Assembly (NCBI GenBank): GCA_045531455.1
Contig: JAZSEA010000070.1
Span: forward strand, 1-32,222
Source of the DNA: CAG-390 sp045531455
GTDB taxonomy: Bacteria; Bacillota; Clostridia; Oscillospirales; CAG-272
DNA length: 32,222 nucleotides
Reading direction: 5' to 3'
The notes under the pieces were generated by a model that was not told where the DNA came from, did no database searches, and saw only the letters and a list, made by a program, of their open reading frames with translations. Every line of letters starts with the position of its first letter. Position 1 is the stretch's first letter. The position numbers and the translations under genes are program-made. Below, in pieces: positions 22,604-30,842 of this stretch.

Positions 22604-24085
22604 ATGAAAAAGTCATTTGTCAGAATTATTTCGGCACTTCTGCTTGTTCTGATGCTCGTCTCCGCGGTTGCTTGCGCAGAGACCAACACCGATCAGCAGA
22701 CCGAGCCTCCTGCCGCTACCGAGCCCGAAGTTGACGCTCCCGCTACGACCGTTGCGGATGAGACTACTGCCGTCAACGCGGAAAACATTCTCGGTCTCCG
22801 CGATCTGAACGGCGAGACCGTGACCTTCTTCAGCCGTCTCTATAACGGCACCTGGGAGAGCGATCTTTTCGTTGACGATATCGACGGTACCGTTCTCAAC
22901 GACGCTATTTATAACAGAAATGCGGTCATTACCGAAAAGTACGGCGTTCAGTTTGATGAGATCGCCAGCGGAAACATCACCTTCCGCAATGACGTAGGAA
23001 ACCGTATCTCCTCGGGTGATACCTCCTATCAGGTCCTCTATATGGGACTTGCGGATGCCGCATACGCATCTCAGTCGGGCTATCTTCAGGATATGACCGA
23101 TATGCAGAATATCAATCTTGAGGGTCAGTGGTGGACACAGTCCTCGAACGAGGCTTGGTCGATCGGTAACAGACAGTATTTTGCCACCGGTGCGATCACG
23201 ACAGTTGACGACCGCGCGATCCGTACTATGTATTTCAACAAGGATATGATCGAAAATCTTCAGCTCAAGACGATCTACGATCTCGTTAACGACAACGAAT
23301 GGGTATACGAAAAGTTCTTCGAGTACGTTGAAGCTGCAAAGAAGGACGACGGCGACGGTGTTGTTTCTCTTTCAGATACCTTCGGTGCATCCGCACAGGT
23401 TACCTTCGGCTTTATGATGACGATGGGTTCGGGCGAAATGCTTACACAGAAGAACGCGGACGATATCCCCGAGCTTGTTGCGACGGATAACGCGCGCTTC
23501 ATTGACGTTGTTACATATCTTACCGAAAAGGTTGCAGACAACGACGGCATCTATCTCGGTGCTGACCAGGATATCAGAGACCTCTTCGGAAACGGTCAGT
23601 CCCTCTTCTGGGCTGAGGTCCTTCAGCACGCGCAGACTATGCGTCAGAATTACGATCTGAACTTCGGTATCATCCCGATGCCCAAGTATACCGCGGATCA
23701 GGAGAATTATCATCAGTACACTACCGGTTATTGCTGCACTGTAGTATGCTTCCCGACAACTACAAAGGACAAGGCGCTTGACGTTTCCTCCTTCGTTGTT
23801 GAGGCTATGGCTATCGAGTCGGTTGAGACCGTTACACCCGCGTATTACGATATCTGTCTCAAGGGCAGATATATTGACGACGCGGAGTCCGCGGCTATGC
23901 TTGATATCATTACGACAAGCGTATCCTCCGACTATGCCGAGATCCTCAGCTGGGGTGGCTTCAAGACCGCTGTTCAGGACGCGATCTCTGCGGGCGTTTC
24001 GATCTCTGCAGTCATCAAGGCAAACGCGCCTATGACGAGAAAGGCTATCGAGCGTTCTATCCAATCCTTCGAGAAGCTTCCGTAA
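22604..24085 (+). CDS. ABC transporter solute-binding lipoprotein, copy 2
   Basis: A 493-aa paralogue of the gene before it, 12 nt away, with AAGGAG in the gap. The lipobox is LVSAVAC (Cys24). Matching blocks include YFATGAITTVDDRAIRTMYF, FGFMMTMGSGEML and FGIIPMPKYTADQENYHQYT. Most differences lie in the N-terminal linker, around TEKVADNDGIYLGADQ and at the C-terminal end, which would fit changed ligand preference or simple drift. The pair is closed by a strong terminator. Confidence 0.85.
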   Translation: MKKSFVRIISALLLVLMLVSAVACAETNTDQQTEPPAATEPEVDAPATTVADETTAVNAENILGLRDLNGETVTFFSRLYNGTWESDLFVDDIDGTVLNDAIYNRNAVITEKYGVQFDEIASGNITFRNDVGNRISSGDTSYQVLYMGLADAAYASQSGYLQDMTDMQNINLEGQWWTQSSNEAWSIGNRQYFATGAITTVDDRAIRTMYFNKDMIENLQLKTIYDLVNDNEWVYEKFFEYVEAAKKDDGDGVVSLSDTFGASAQVTFGFMMTMGSGEMLTQKNADDIPELVATDNARFIDVVTYLTEKVADNDGIYLGADQDIRDLFGNGQSLFWAEVLQHAQTMRQNYDLNFGIIPMPKYTADQENYHQYTTGYCCTVVCFPTTTKDKALDVSSFVVEAMAIESVETVTPAYYDICLKGRYIDDAESAAMLDIITTSVSSDYAEILSWGGFKTAVQDAISAGVSISAVIKANAPMTRKAIERSIQSFEKLP

Positions 24086-24091
24086 AAAGAT

Positions 24092-24126
24092 TCAGCCTGT
24101 TGCAATTTGCAACAGGCTGAGCTTTA
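24092..24126 (+). terminator. Terminator after the solute-binding protein pair
   Basis: Perfect 14-bp arms TCAGCCTGTTGCAA (24092-24105) and TTGCAACAGGCTGA (24107-24120) lie 7 nt after the stop codon and are followed by GCTTTA. The T-run is short. It also lies near the end of the convergent holin-like gene and may serve both. Confidence 0.8.
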
Positions 24127-24132
24127 TGAGTA

Positions 24133-24339
24133 TCAGTCTTCTTTTTCAGCGGATGCTTTATCGATGATGCTCTCGCCGAGGATGTAGGCGATGAGTACTC
24201 CGGCAGCGGAGATGATGGCGGTGACCTCCGCGATCAGCGATTCTCCCGCGCCGCAGACTACGGCGACCGCGCCGACAAAACCCGCGAGTGCCGCCCAGAA
24301 TTTGCGCGAGGAGAGCTTCTGCTTCCAGTTGATTCCCAT
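24133..24339 (-). CDS. Phage phi-LC3-type holin-like protein
   Basis: A 68-aa protein starting MGINWKQKLSSRKFWAALAG, the pattern of phage_holin_1 (phi LC3) proteins, with two hydrophobic segments (about residues 13-31 and 37-54) and a charged C-terminus (KASAEKED). Holins form membrane lesions that release or activate the lytic enzyme. GGAGGG precedes the start, 2 nt after the upstream gene. No endolysin or other phage gene is adjacent. Confidence 0.8.
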   Translation of the reverse strand: MGINWKQKLSSRKFWAALAGFVGAVAVVCGAGESLIAEVTAIISAAGVLIAYILGESIIDKASAEKED

Positions 24340-24341
24340 TT

Positions 24342-24566
24342 TTATCCCTCCCTTCCGATCTCGAGCAGGCTCAGACGAGTTTCGTGATCTCCGATCTTTT
24401 CGTAAAAAACGCGGTTCTTTTCCGATTGCGCGTGTACGCTTTCGTTGAGGTTATGAACGGCATCTTCGAGCGAAACGATCGTTCTGTTTAGCTTTGCCAC
24501 GATCTTGAATATCGCAATAAGCGATCCGCAAAGGGTCATAAGACCCGTTAATATTTCCCAAGTCAT
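24342..24566 (-). CDS. XhlA-like membrane-anchored coiled-coil protein
   Basis: A 74-aa protein: hydrophobic N-terminus (ILTGLMTLCGSLIAIFKIV, about residues 5-23) followed by a coiled coil (LNRTIVSLEDAVHNLNESV to about residue 68). Together with the holin-like gene after it, this resembles the xhlA/xhlB lysis pair of PBSX-type phages, although XhlA usually has its transmembrane segment at the C-terminus, so the polarity here differs. AAAGGA precedes the ATG at 24566; the in-frame extension to 24779 runs antisense into the neighbouring gene and was rejected. A TATAAT at 24604-24609 (minus strand) may be its -10. Confidence 0.6.
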   Translation of the reverse strand: MTWEILTGLMTLCGSLIAIFKIVAKLNRTIVSLEDAVHNLNESVHAQSEKNRVFYEKIGDHETRLSLLEIGREG

Positions 24567-24658
24567 AGTGCTTTGTCCTTTCGTGTATTCCCGACTCGGC
24601 ACTATTATACACCAAATGAATGATCCGTGACTGACAGAAATCTGTCGCAAGAAGAAAA

Positions 24659-25339
24659 ATGAAAAAAGAAACAAAGAAAAAAGCCCCGGATACCGTAAGG
24701 GGCGAAATAGTCGCCGCAGAGCTCGGGAAGCTCTATCCCGATTCCGCCTGCTCGCTTGAGTGGGGAGGTGGAGACGCATGGCGGCTGATGGTTATGGGCA
24801 GACTTTCGGCTCAATGCACCGACGCGAGAGTAAATATCGTCTGTCGCGAGCTTTTTGAGAAATATCCGACGCTTTCCTCGCTCGCTGACGCACCGCTTGC
24901 GGATATCGAGGCGATCGTTCGTCCCTGCGGACTTTACAGAACGAAGGCGGCATCGATCAAGGCGGCTTGCATCAAGCTCCGCGATGAATACGGCGGCGAA
25001 CTGCCGAGAGATATAGATAAGCTCTGCGAGTTTCCCGGAGTCGGAAGGAAGATCGCCAATCTCCTGCTCGGCGACGTTTTCGGGATCCCCGGTATCGTTG
25101 CGGATACGCATTGCATCCGCATCTGCGGAAGGCTCGGCTTTTATCCCGAGGAATTGAAGGATTCCTTGAAGGTTGAGCGAATACTTACCGATGCCGTTCC
25201 GAAGGAGAAGCAGACCGATACCTGCCACCGCCTCGTTGATTTCGGACGCGATATCTGCCGCGCGCAGTCGCCGAGATGCGATGCCTGTCCCGAAAAGCTC
25301 AGGGCAATCTGCACGCATAGGACGGATAACGACAAATAA
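24659..25339 (+). CDS. nth: Endonuclease III (DNA glycosylase/AP lyase)
   Basis: A 226-aa base-excision repair enzyme that removes oxidised pyrimidines and cleaves the abasic site. The helix-hairpin-helix with the catalytic lysine is LCEFPGVGRKIANLLLG (Lys at about residue 130), and the catalytic Asp is in VADTHCIRICGRLG. The C-terminal 4Fe-4S cluster loop has four cysteines (CRAQSPRCDACPEKLRAIC), spaced CX6CX2CX7C instead of the usual CX6CX2CX5C. The N-terminus carries an extra basic MKKETKKKA stretch. The ribosome-binding site is weak (AAGAAG). It is divergent from the XhlA-like gene. Confidence 0.92.
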   Translation: MKKETKKKAPDTVRGEIVAAELGKLYPDSACSLEWGGGDAWRLMVMGRLSAQCTDARVNIVCRELFEKYPTLSSLADAPLADIEAIVRPCGLYRTKAASIKAACIKLRDEYGGELPRDIDKLCEFPGVGRKIANLLLGDVFGIPGIVADTHCIRICGRLGFYPEELKDSLKVERILTDAVPKEKQTDTCHRLVDFGRDICRAQSPRCDACPEKLRAICTHRTDNDK

Positions 25340-25420
25340 CGTTCTCGGCTTGTTGAATTTTCACAAATTAATTTTGAGTTTTTTGGCATTTTTGCCAATG
25401 GAATGTGAGGTTGGTCTGTG

Positions 25421-25426
25421 CTATAA
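25421..25426 (+). promoter_or_regulatory. Extended -10 of the DUF975 gene promoter
   Basis: TGCTATAAT is an extended -10 with TATAAT at about 25421-25426, roughly 45 bp before the start codon; no strong -35 is visible. Confidence 0.5.
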
Positions 25427-25470
25427 TTAATTAACTTTAAATTCCAATAAATTGAAATGGAGATTTTGTT

Positions 25471-26625
25471 ATGACAAGAGCGCATTTTAAATTTATGGCA
25501 AAGCATCAGCTTCGCGGCAATATCGGAACACTCTTCCTTGCCAGCCTGCTGTTCTCGCTTGCCATGATAGCTTTGCTCGCAATTCCCGCAGTTCTTTACT
25601 TCGTCCTTCCCAAGGAGCTCGGAGTAGTGACCTACTTTATCATCGCAGGCGTAGGATCGCTTATTATGCTTTTCTATTCCTTCTTCGCATTCCCCGCATT
25701 TAACATCGGTTACATAATGATGATCCAGAAGATCGCAAAGCAGCCGAGCGAAAAGGTTCGCGCAAGAGAGATCTTCCGCGGCTTCAAGCGTTTCTGGGCG
25801 GCTTTCAAGGTCCTTTTCCTTGTCGGTCTTTTCACAAGCCTTTGGTCTCTGCTTTTCGTGATCCCCGGCATCGTCAAGATGTTCTCCTATTCCCAGTCTC
25901 TCTGGATTATCGCAGAGAATCCCGGTATGGGCGCGCTTGAGGCGATCACACGCTCCCGTGAGATCATGCGCGGCAGACGCTTTGATTATTACGTGCTGAT
26001 GGGTCTCTCCTTCGCGCCATGGCTCATGTTGCTCCCGCTGACTCTCGGATTCCTCGGAATCTGGCTCTTCCCCTATATGGATCTCACCAGAACCAATTTC
26101 TATAACCACGCAAATACCGTTCCCGGCGTTCCCGAGTACGGAATTCCCACCTATGGCGAGCCCGTTGCGGCACTTACCTATATGTCCGCGTTCAGCAAGC
26201 CGAGCGGATACGACCATCAGCCCGAGACTCCCGTTGAGCCCGAGCAGGTCTACACTCCTCCGGTTGCTCCCGAGCCCGAGCCCATCCCCGTTTATACTCC
26301 TCCCACACCCGTGGAAGAACCTAAGCCTGCTCCCGCAGTAGTTGAGGAGCCCGTAGCAGTTGAGGAACCCGCAGTAGTCGAGGAACCCGCAGCAGTTGAG
26401 GAACCCGTAGCAGCTGAGGAACCCGCAGCAGTTGAGGAGCCCGTAGCAGTTGAGGAACCTGTAGCAGTTGAGGAGCCCGTAGCTGTCGAGGAGCCCGCAG
26501 CAGTTGAGGAGCCCGCAGCAGTTGAGGAACCTGTAGCAGTTGAGGAACCCGTAGCAGTTGAGGAGCCCGTAGCAGTTGAAGCTCCCGTTGCAGAAACTCC
26601 CGCAGAGGAAAACAAAGAAGCTTAA
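25471..26625 (+). CDS. DUF975 membrane protein with a long VEEPVA repeat tail
   Basis: A 384-aa protein in two parts. Residues 1-220 are a DUF975-type membrane domain with about five hydrophobic segments, opening with HFKFMAKHQLRGNIGTLF and containing AREIFRGFKRFWAAFKVLFL and AITRSREIMRGRRFDYYVL, as in this family of unknown function. From about residue 245 it becomes a Pro/Glu/Val/Ala-rich tail ending in 14 units of an 18-bp, six-residue repeat (VEEPVA/VEEPAA). The tail is strongly acidic and should be extended. Whether it faces the cytoplasm or the outside is not clear. A terminator follows closely. Confidence 0.83.
   Translation: MTRAHFKFMAKHQLRGNIGTLFLASLLFSLAMIALLAIPAVLYFVLPKELGVVTYFIIAGVGSLIMLFYSFFAFPAFNIGYIMMIQKIAKQPSEKVRAREIFRGFKRFWAAFKVLFLVGLFTSLWSLLFVIPGIVKMFSYSQSLWIIAENPGMGALEAITRSREIMRGRRFDYYVLMGLSFAPWLMLLPLTLGFLGIWLFPYMDLTRTNFYNHANTVPGVPEYGIPTYGEPVAALTYMSAFSKPSGYDHQPETPVEPEQVYTPPVAPEPEPIPVYTPPTPVEEPKPAPAVVEEPVAVEEPAVVEEPAAVEEPVAAEEPAAVEEPVAVEEPVAVEEPVAVEEPAAVEEPAAVEEPVAVEEPVAVEEPVAVEAPVAETPAEENKEA
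26341..26592 (+). repeat. 18-bp tandem repeat array encoding VEEPVA units
   Basis: Fourteen 18-bp units follow without gaps, of the type GTTGAGGAACCCGTAGCA, the last one degenerate (VEAPVA). Units differ mostly at AAC/AGC/ACC wobble sites and at the Val/Ala codon, so the array is not freshly amplified throughout, but several neighbours are identical and length variation between strains is expected. Confidence 0.9.
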
Positions 26626-26632
26626 ATAACAA

Positions 26633-26665
26633 TCACCCCGATGGATCATCGGGGTGAATTTTTTA
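26633..26665. terminator. Terminator between the DUF975 and hslO genes
   Basis: TCACCCCGATG (26633-26643) pairs with CATCGGGGTGA (26647-26657) around GAT, followed by ATTTTTTATTT. It lies between convergent genes and can serve both. Confidence 0.88.
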
Positions 26666-27571
26666 TTTATGGATCTCGTCGCACTCGGCGATGAGTGTGT
26701 TCTCATCAAAGACGTAGGAGCCGTTGCAGAAGCGGCAGTTGACCTCGAGCTCGCGGGGCTTTCCCTCGGCTTCTTGCTCGTCAAGTAGCTTGAGAACGTC
26801 CTTTTTGCCGAGAGATGCGACCGCGCGAAGCATTCTCTCGCGTGAGCAGGTGCAGCGGTATTCAACGTCGTTTTCGTCAAATACGTCGTATTCGATGCCC
26901 TCGAAGGCGATATCCGCGATCTCCTGAAGCGAAAGTTCCTGCTCGAAGAGGCGGGAGACGTTCGAGAGTGCGGGTGCATTCTTCTCGATCTTCGAGATGA
27001 TCTCCTCGTCCGCGAAGGGAAGAAGCTGGATCATCACGCCGCCTGCGGCAAGGCAGGTGAGGTCTCGGTCAACGAGCACTCCGAGCGCGCAAAGAGTCGG
27101 AAGCTGTTCGCTTTCGGCATAGTAGCGTGCGATATCCTCGGCAACCTCGCCCGTTGTGATCGGGATGGAACCGCTGTAGGGCTCGCCGTCGCCGTTGTCG
27201 CGGACTACGGTAAGCAGACCCGCGCCGACCGCACCGCCTACGTCAAGCTTGCCGATAGAATTGAGGGGAAGCTCAACGTCGGGATTGGTGATATAACCGC
27301 GGACGCATCCGAGCCAGTCGGAAACAGCGAGTATTCTGCCCGCGGGACCGTCACCCGCAAGGGTGAGAGTGAGCGATTCTTGTTCCTCGCCCATCATGAT
27401 TCCCATAAGGGATGCGGCTGTCAGAAGTCTGCCGAGTGCGGCTGTTGCGGTTGCGCTCGTGTTATGATATTCGTGTGCCTTGTTAACTATATCGCGCGAG
27501 TCGATAACGCTGATTCGCGCAGAGCCGTCGCGCGAAAGTGCGCGAAGAATTCTTGATTTCTTGTTTTCCAT
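26663..27571 (-). CDS. hslO: Hsp33 redox-regulated molecular chaperone
   Basis: A 302-aa cytoplasmic chaperone activated by oxidative stress. The N-terminal domain shows the family segments (GDGPAGRILAVSDWLGCVRGYI, GAVGAGLLTVVRD, YAESEQLPTLCALGV, AAGGVMIQLLP). The C-terminal redox switch holds the four zinc-binding cysteines as CTCSRERM (CxC, near residue 239) and CRFCNGSY (CxxC, near residue 275), so it should be functional. It lies 3 nt after the methyltransferase gene, third in a murC-led operon. Confidence 0.93.
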   Translation of the reverse strand: MENKKSRILRALSRDGSARISVIDSRDIVNKAHEYHNTSATATAALGRLLTAASLMGIMMGEEQESLTLTLAGDGPAGRILAVSDWLGCVRGYITNPDVELPLNSIGKLDVGGAVGAGLLTVVRDNGDGEPYSGSIPITTGEVAEDIARYYAESEQLPTLCALGVLVDRDLTCLAAGGVMIQLLPFADEEIISKIEKNAPALSNVSRLFEQELSLQEIADIAFEGIEYDVFDENDVEYRCTCSRERMLRAVASLGKKDVLKLLDEQEAEGKPRELEVNCRFCNGSYVFDENTLIAECDEIHK

Positions 27572-27574
27572 TTT

Positions 27575-28351
27575 TTATTCCTTAATCGCCCTTGCGGCAA
27601 AATAAAATTTTGAATCGTTTTTTGAAGCGCGCTTCATTTTGGTGCTTCCGTAGACTCCGCAGATCTCGAAGCCTGCTAAGCGGAGCTTTTCCTCGATCTC
27701 CTCGCGGGTGTAGCATCTCTCGCTCCATTCCTCATCGCGGCGGGAATAGATCTCCGTGCCGGCTTCCTCTTCGGTGAAGACGCTGAGGTAGAAGCGGCAG
27801 ATGCCGCGCTTAGCCGAATAATCGTTCTGCCAGTTGCAGAAGACCGCACAGCCGTCATCGGTCTCGGTTTCTATCTGATAGGAATTCTTACCATATTCTT
27901 TCTCGAATCGCGCGGGAGTATTCATATCGAAGATGAAGAGACCGTTCGGGTCGAGATAATTATGAACGAGTGCGAAGGTACGCTCGAGCTGCCCCTTTTT
28001 CGTCAGATGATTGAGCGAATCAAATGAGCAAGTGACCGCTCCGACTGTGCCGTAAAGCTCGAAGGCGGTGATGTCCTGCAGGAGGAGAAGCACGTTTTCC
28101 TTGCATCTTTCACGAGCCACCGAGAGCATTTCGGGCGAAAGATCTACGCCCGTCATATCGTAGCCTCTCTCGTCGAGGATCGAGGTCAGCGTTCCCGTAC
28201 CGCAAGCGAGATCGAGAACGAGCTCGGGGCGGTTCGGTAAAAATTTCTCAAAGCAAGCCTCGGCAAAATCAGCCCAAGCCTCATAATGCCGCTCGCCGTT
28301 GATAATATCGTAAATGTGCGCTATCGCGCCGTATCCTCTCGCGTTATCCAT
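27575..28351 (-). CDS. Class I SAM-dependent methyltransferase
   Basis: A 258-aa protein with the SAM-binding motif I VLDLACGTGTLTSIL at about residues 42-56, acidic end-of-strand residue in MTGVDLSPEMLS, and DITAFELYGTVGAVTCSFDSLNHL as motif IV-V. This layout is close to the YcgJ/UbiE-like methyltransferases found in many Firmicutes; the substrate is unknown. Its ATG overlaps the murC stop by one base (TGATG), so it is translationally coupled to murC. Confidence 0.85.
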   Translation of the reverse strand: MDNARGYGAIAHIYDIINGERHYEAWADFAEACFEKFLPNRPELVLDLACGTGTLTSILDERGYDMTGVDLSPEMLSVARERCKENVLLLLQDITAFELYGTVGAVTCSFDSLNHLTKKGQLERTFALVHNYLDPNGLFIFDMNTPARFEKEYGKNSYQIETETDDGCAVFCNWQNDYSAKRGICRFYLSVFTEEEAGTEIYSRRDEEWSERCYTREEIEEKLRLAGFEICGVYGSTKMKRASKNDSKFYFAARAIKE

Positions 28352-29745
28352 CAGAGTCCGAGAAGGGGGAAGATGCGGTAGACGGTGCCCGCACCCATAA
28401 CGATTATGGCGTCGCCGGGCTGTGCCTCTGCAGAGAGGATAGTGATGGCGTCGTCGAAGGACGCGCAGTAATCGGCTTTGTCACCGATCGCCTGAGCGAG
28501 CAGGGAGGAGCTTACGCCGAGGGTGTCCTTTTCGCGTGCGGCGTAGATATCGACCATAAGTACGCGGTCGGCTGTCGAGAGAGCCGAGACAAAATCGTCC
28601 CAGAGCGCGGCTGTGCGGCTGTATGTATGCGGCTGATAGATGCAGAAGAGTCTGCCGAAGCCCATATCGCGGAAGCCTCCGAGGGTGACGGCGATCTCGG
28701 TCGGATGATGCGCGTAGTCGTCGTATACGTCGACTTCATTCCATTTGCCCTTGTATTCCATTCGTCTGCCCGCGCCGAGATAATGCGAAAGACCCTCGGC
28801 AACGGTATCGGGATCGAGACCGCAGATCATAGCCGCGGCAAATGCGGCGAGAGCGTTGTATACATTGTGGCGTCCGGGAACAGAAAGGTTTATATGTGCG
28901 GCATAATCGCCCCTGAAATAAACGTCGAAGGATGCCATTCCCGAAACATATTCGATATTGTAAGCGGTGTAGTCGCATCCCTCGGAGAGACCGAAGGTGA
29001 CGAGAGTTCCCGCGTATCCCGCCATAGCGAGGCGGACGTTATCGTCGTCTCCGTTGACCACGGCATAGCCGTCGGTGCCCGTGATCGCGGCGTAATCCGA
29101 GAAGGAGCGACGGACCTGGGTTATGCTCTTGAAGTAGTCGACGTGGTCGAGCTCGATATTGAGGATTATTGCGATGTTCGGGTTGAAATCGAGGAAGGAA
29201 TCCATATATTCGCAAGCCTCGAAGATGAAGTGATCCTCGCATCCGATGCGGTATGCGCCGCCCATTTCCGCGAGGGTCGCGCCCGAGAGGACGGTGGGAT
29301 CTCCGCCCGCGTGCATAAAGGAGAGGGCGCACATCGAGGTGCAGGTGCTCTTGCCGTGCATACCCGAAACTCCAACACGGTTACGGTAGCCCGTCATAAT
29401 GTATCCGAGAAAATCGGCTCTCGAGATGCAGGGTATTCCGCGCGCGAGTGCGGCGGTATATTCGGGGTTGTCGGGAGCGATAGCTACTGTATAGACGATG
29501 GCATCGTAGCCCTCGATATGGCTTGCCTCATGCGAATAGAATATCTCGATACCCGCATCGGTGAGTCGGTCTGTCAGCGCGGTCTGCATCTGATCCGAGC
29601 CTCCGACGCGGAAGCCGCGTATGTGCGAAATATGCGCAAGGGAGGACATATTTATGCCCCCGATCCCTATGAAATACAGGTTCGATGCGCCAGAAAGGAT
29701 CTCCGCTATGCGAGCGGCTCCGTAATGTGTATTTTCTACAGACAT
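28351..29745 (-). CDS. murC: UDP-N-acetylmuramate--L-alanine ligase
   Basis: A 464-aa Mur ligase that adds L-alanine to UDP-MurNAc, the first step of the peptidoglycan stem peptide. The Rossmann N-terminus is YFIGIGGINMSSLAHI. The ATP-binding loop is GVSGMHGKSTCTSM, with Met in place of the usual Thr (GTHGKTTT). FEACEYMDSFLDFNPNIAIILNIELDHVDYF is the substrate/metal region and VYDDYAHHPTEI is the MurC-specific C-terminal signature. Length is normal. It leads a three-gene minus-strand operon. Its presence away from other division and cell wall genes is common in Clostridia. Confidence 0.92.
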   Translation of the reverse strand: MSVENTHYGAARIAEILSGASNLYFIGIGGINMSSLAHISHIRGFRVGGSDQMQTALTDRLTDAGIEIFYSHEASHIEGYDAIVYTVAIAPDNPEYTAALARGIPCISRADFLGYIMTGYRNRVGVSGMHGKSTCTSMCALSFMHAGGDPTVLSGATLAEMGGAYRIGCEDHFIFEACEYMDSFLDFNPNIAIILNIELDHVDYFKSITQVRRSFSDYAAITGTDGYAVVNGDDDNVRLAMAGYAGTLVTFGLSEGCDYTAYNIEYVSGMASFDVYFRGDYAAHINLSVPGRHNVYNALAAFAAAMICGLDPDTVAEGLSHYLGAGRRMEYKGKWNEVDVYDDYAHHPTEIAVTLGGFRDMGFGRLFCIYQPHTYSRTAALWDDFVSALSTADRVLMVDIYAAREKDTLGVSSSLLAQAIGDKADYCASFDDAITILSAEAQPGDAIIVMGAGTVYRIFPLLGL

Positions 29746-29880
29746 ATGAGTCTCCGTTCCGCCGAAATGCTCGGCTGATAAAAGTTATGGAAAATTAGGA
29801 CGGTCTCAATTAAATTTTTTGTCACTCTTCACAGAAAAATTTGATTTTGTTTGAATAACCGTCACAAAAGTAGTGTATAC

Positions 29881-29886
29881 TATAAT
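29881..29886 (+). promoter_or_regulatory. -10 region of the spoVG promoter
   Basis: TATAAT at 29881-29886 is 35 bp before the SpoVG start codon, overlapping TATACT at 29876-29881. TTGAAT at 29851-29856 is too far for ideal spacing, so regulation by another factor is possible. Confidence 0.4.
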
Positions 29887-29920
29887 TGTTAACTAAAAAA
29901 TTGAACCCAAGGAGTAAAAA

Positions 29921-30223
29921 ATGGAAATCACCGATGTAAAAATCAGAAAGCTTTTTGACGAAGGTCCTATGAGAGCGATCGCCTCCGTCACTCTTGACAA
30001 TCAGCTTGCGGTTCACGATATCAAAGTCATTTCCGCAAGAGAGAAGCTTTTTATCGTAATGCCCAGCCGTAAGAATCCCGACGAGACCTTCAGAGATATC
30101 GTTCATCCCATCAACGCGCCCTTCCGCGCAGCTCTCGAGACCGCAGTGCTCGACGCTTACCGTGAGGCGCTTGCAAACGCTGAGGCAGAAGCCGAGGAAG
30201 CGGGAGATCCCGTAACCGTTTAA
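29921..30223 (+). CDS. spoVG: Septation/regulatory protein SpoVG
   Basis: A 100-aa protein with the SpoVG pattern from the first residues (MEITDVKIRKLF), through LDNQLAVHDIKVISAREKLFIVMPSRK (core beta-strands and positively charged loop) to RDIVHPINAPFR at the start of the C-terminal helix. SpoVG binds nucleic acid and influences septation and sporulation in Bacillus and other Firmicutes. AAGGAG precedes the start. It is a single gene with its own terminator. Confidence 0.95.
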   Translation: MEITDVKIRKLFDEGPMRAIASVTLDNQLAVHDIKVISAREKLFIVMPSRKNPDETFRDIVHPINAPFRAALETAVLDAYREALANAEAEAEEAGDPVTV

Positions 30224-30240
30224 TACGGATCTACATCCGG

Positions 30241-30268
30241 AAGACATCCCGAAAGGGGTGTCTTTTAT
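30241..30268 (+). terminator. Terminator of spoVG
   Basis: AAGACATCCC (30241-30250), GAAA loop, GGGGTGTCTT (30255-30264), followed by TTATATT. It overlaps the 3' end of the convergent phosphoesterase gene region. Confidence 0.85.
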
Positions 30269-30801
30269 ATTTCTCCGTGGGAAGGAAGGACGTCCGACCC
30301 GCTGAAGGTGAGAAGTCCGAAGCTGTGTTTGATCCCCATCCCGATGCTTCCGGGATTGAAGAGAAGCAGGGGACGCTCGGTCTTGCCGATGAGCCCGAGC
30401 TCTGTTCCCTCGGGAATGTATTTTGAGATCGGCAAGTGCGTGTGACCGAAGAGGACGATGTCCGCGCCGTCCGCATATGCACGAGCCGCGATCCTATCAA
30501 GACCGTATTTGACGTCGTAAAGATGGCCGTGGGTCATAAAGATCCTTTTGCCCTCAAATTCGATCGTCTCGGTCCGCTTCGGAAGATAACGTCGGTCGAC
30601 CTTGATCCAGCCGTAGTATTCGCCGTTGCCCTCGATCGCCACGATCGGCTTTTCGTAATTTTCGGGAAGCGGGCGCGTGAGATCGTAGGCTCCGTCACCG
30701 AGATGGACGATCATATCCGCGTCGGGGTTCATGGCGAGCGCCTTGTTCATATATTTTGCCTCTTCGTGCGAATCCGAAAAAACGAGGATCTTGCGAGTCA
30801 A
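30265..30801 (-). CDS. YfcE/MJ0936-family metallophosphoesterase
   Basis: A 178-aa protein with calcineurin-like metal motifs in order: FSDSHE (Asp, His), HLGDGAYD (Asp), GNGEYYGW (Asn; usual form GNCD), FMTHGHLYDVKYG (His, His) and FGHTH (His). Such small enzymes hydrolyse phosphodiesters. I place the start at TTG 30801 because GGGAGGTGG sits just upstream; an in-frame start at 30837 would put that site inside the gene. The promoter is TAGACA-N17-TATAAT on the minus strand (30843-30871). Confidence 0.85.
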   Translation of the reverse strand: MTRKILVFSDSHEEAKYMNKALAMNPDADMIVHLGDGAYDLTRPLPENYEKPIVAIEGNGEYYGWIKVDRRYLPKRTETIEFEGKRIFMTHGHLYDVKYGLDRIAARAYADGADIVLFGHTHLPISKYIPEGTELGLIGKTERPLLLFNPGSIGMGIKHSFGLLTFSGSDVLPSHGEI

Positions 30802-30842
30802 ACCAACCACCTCCCATAAGCTTACATAAACATACATTATAT

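Noticed and set aside
25141..26979. 612-codon minus-strand open frame rich in NCYGLLNCCGFL repeats
   Set aside because: It is the antisense of the VEEPVA repeat tail and of nth/DUF975; the repeats keep all frames open.
28627..29778. 383-codon plus-strand open frame
   Set aside because: Antisense to murC; composition reflects murC codon use.
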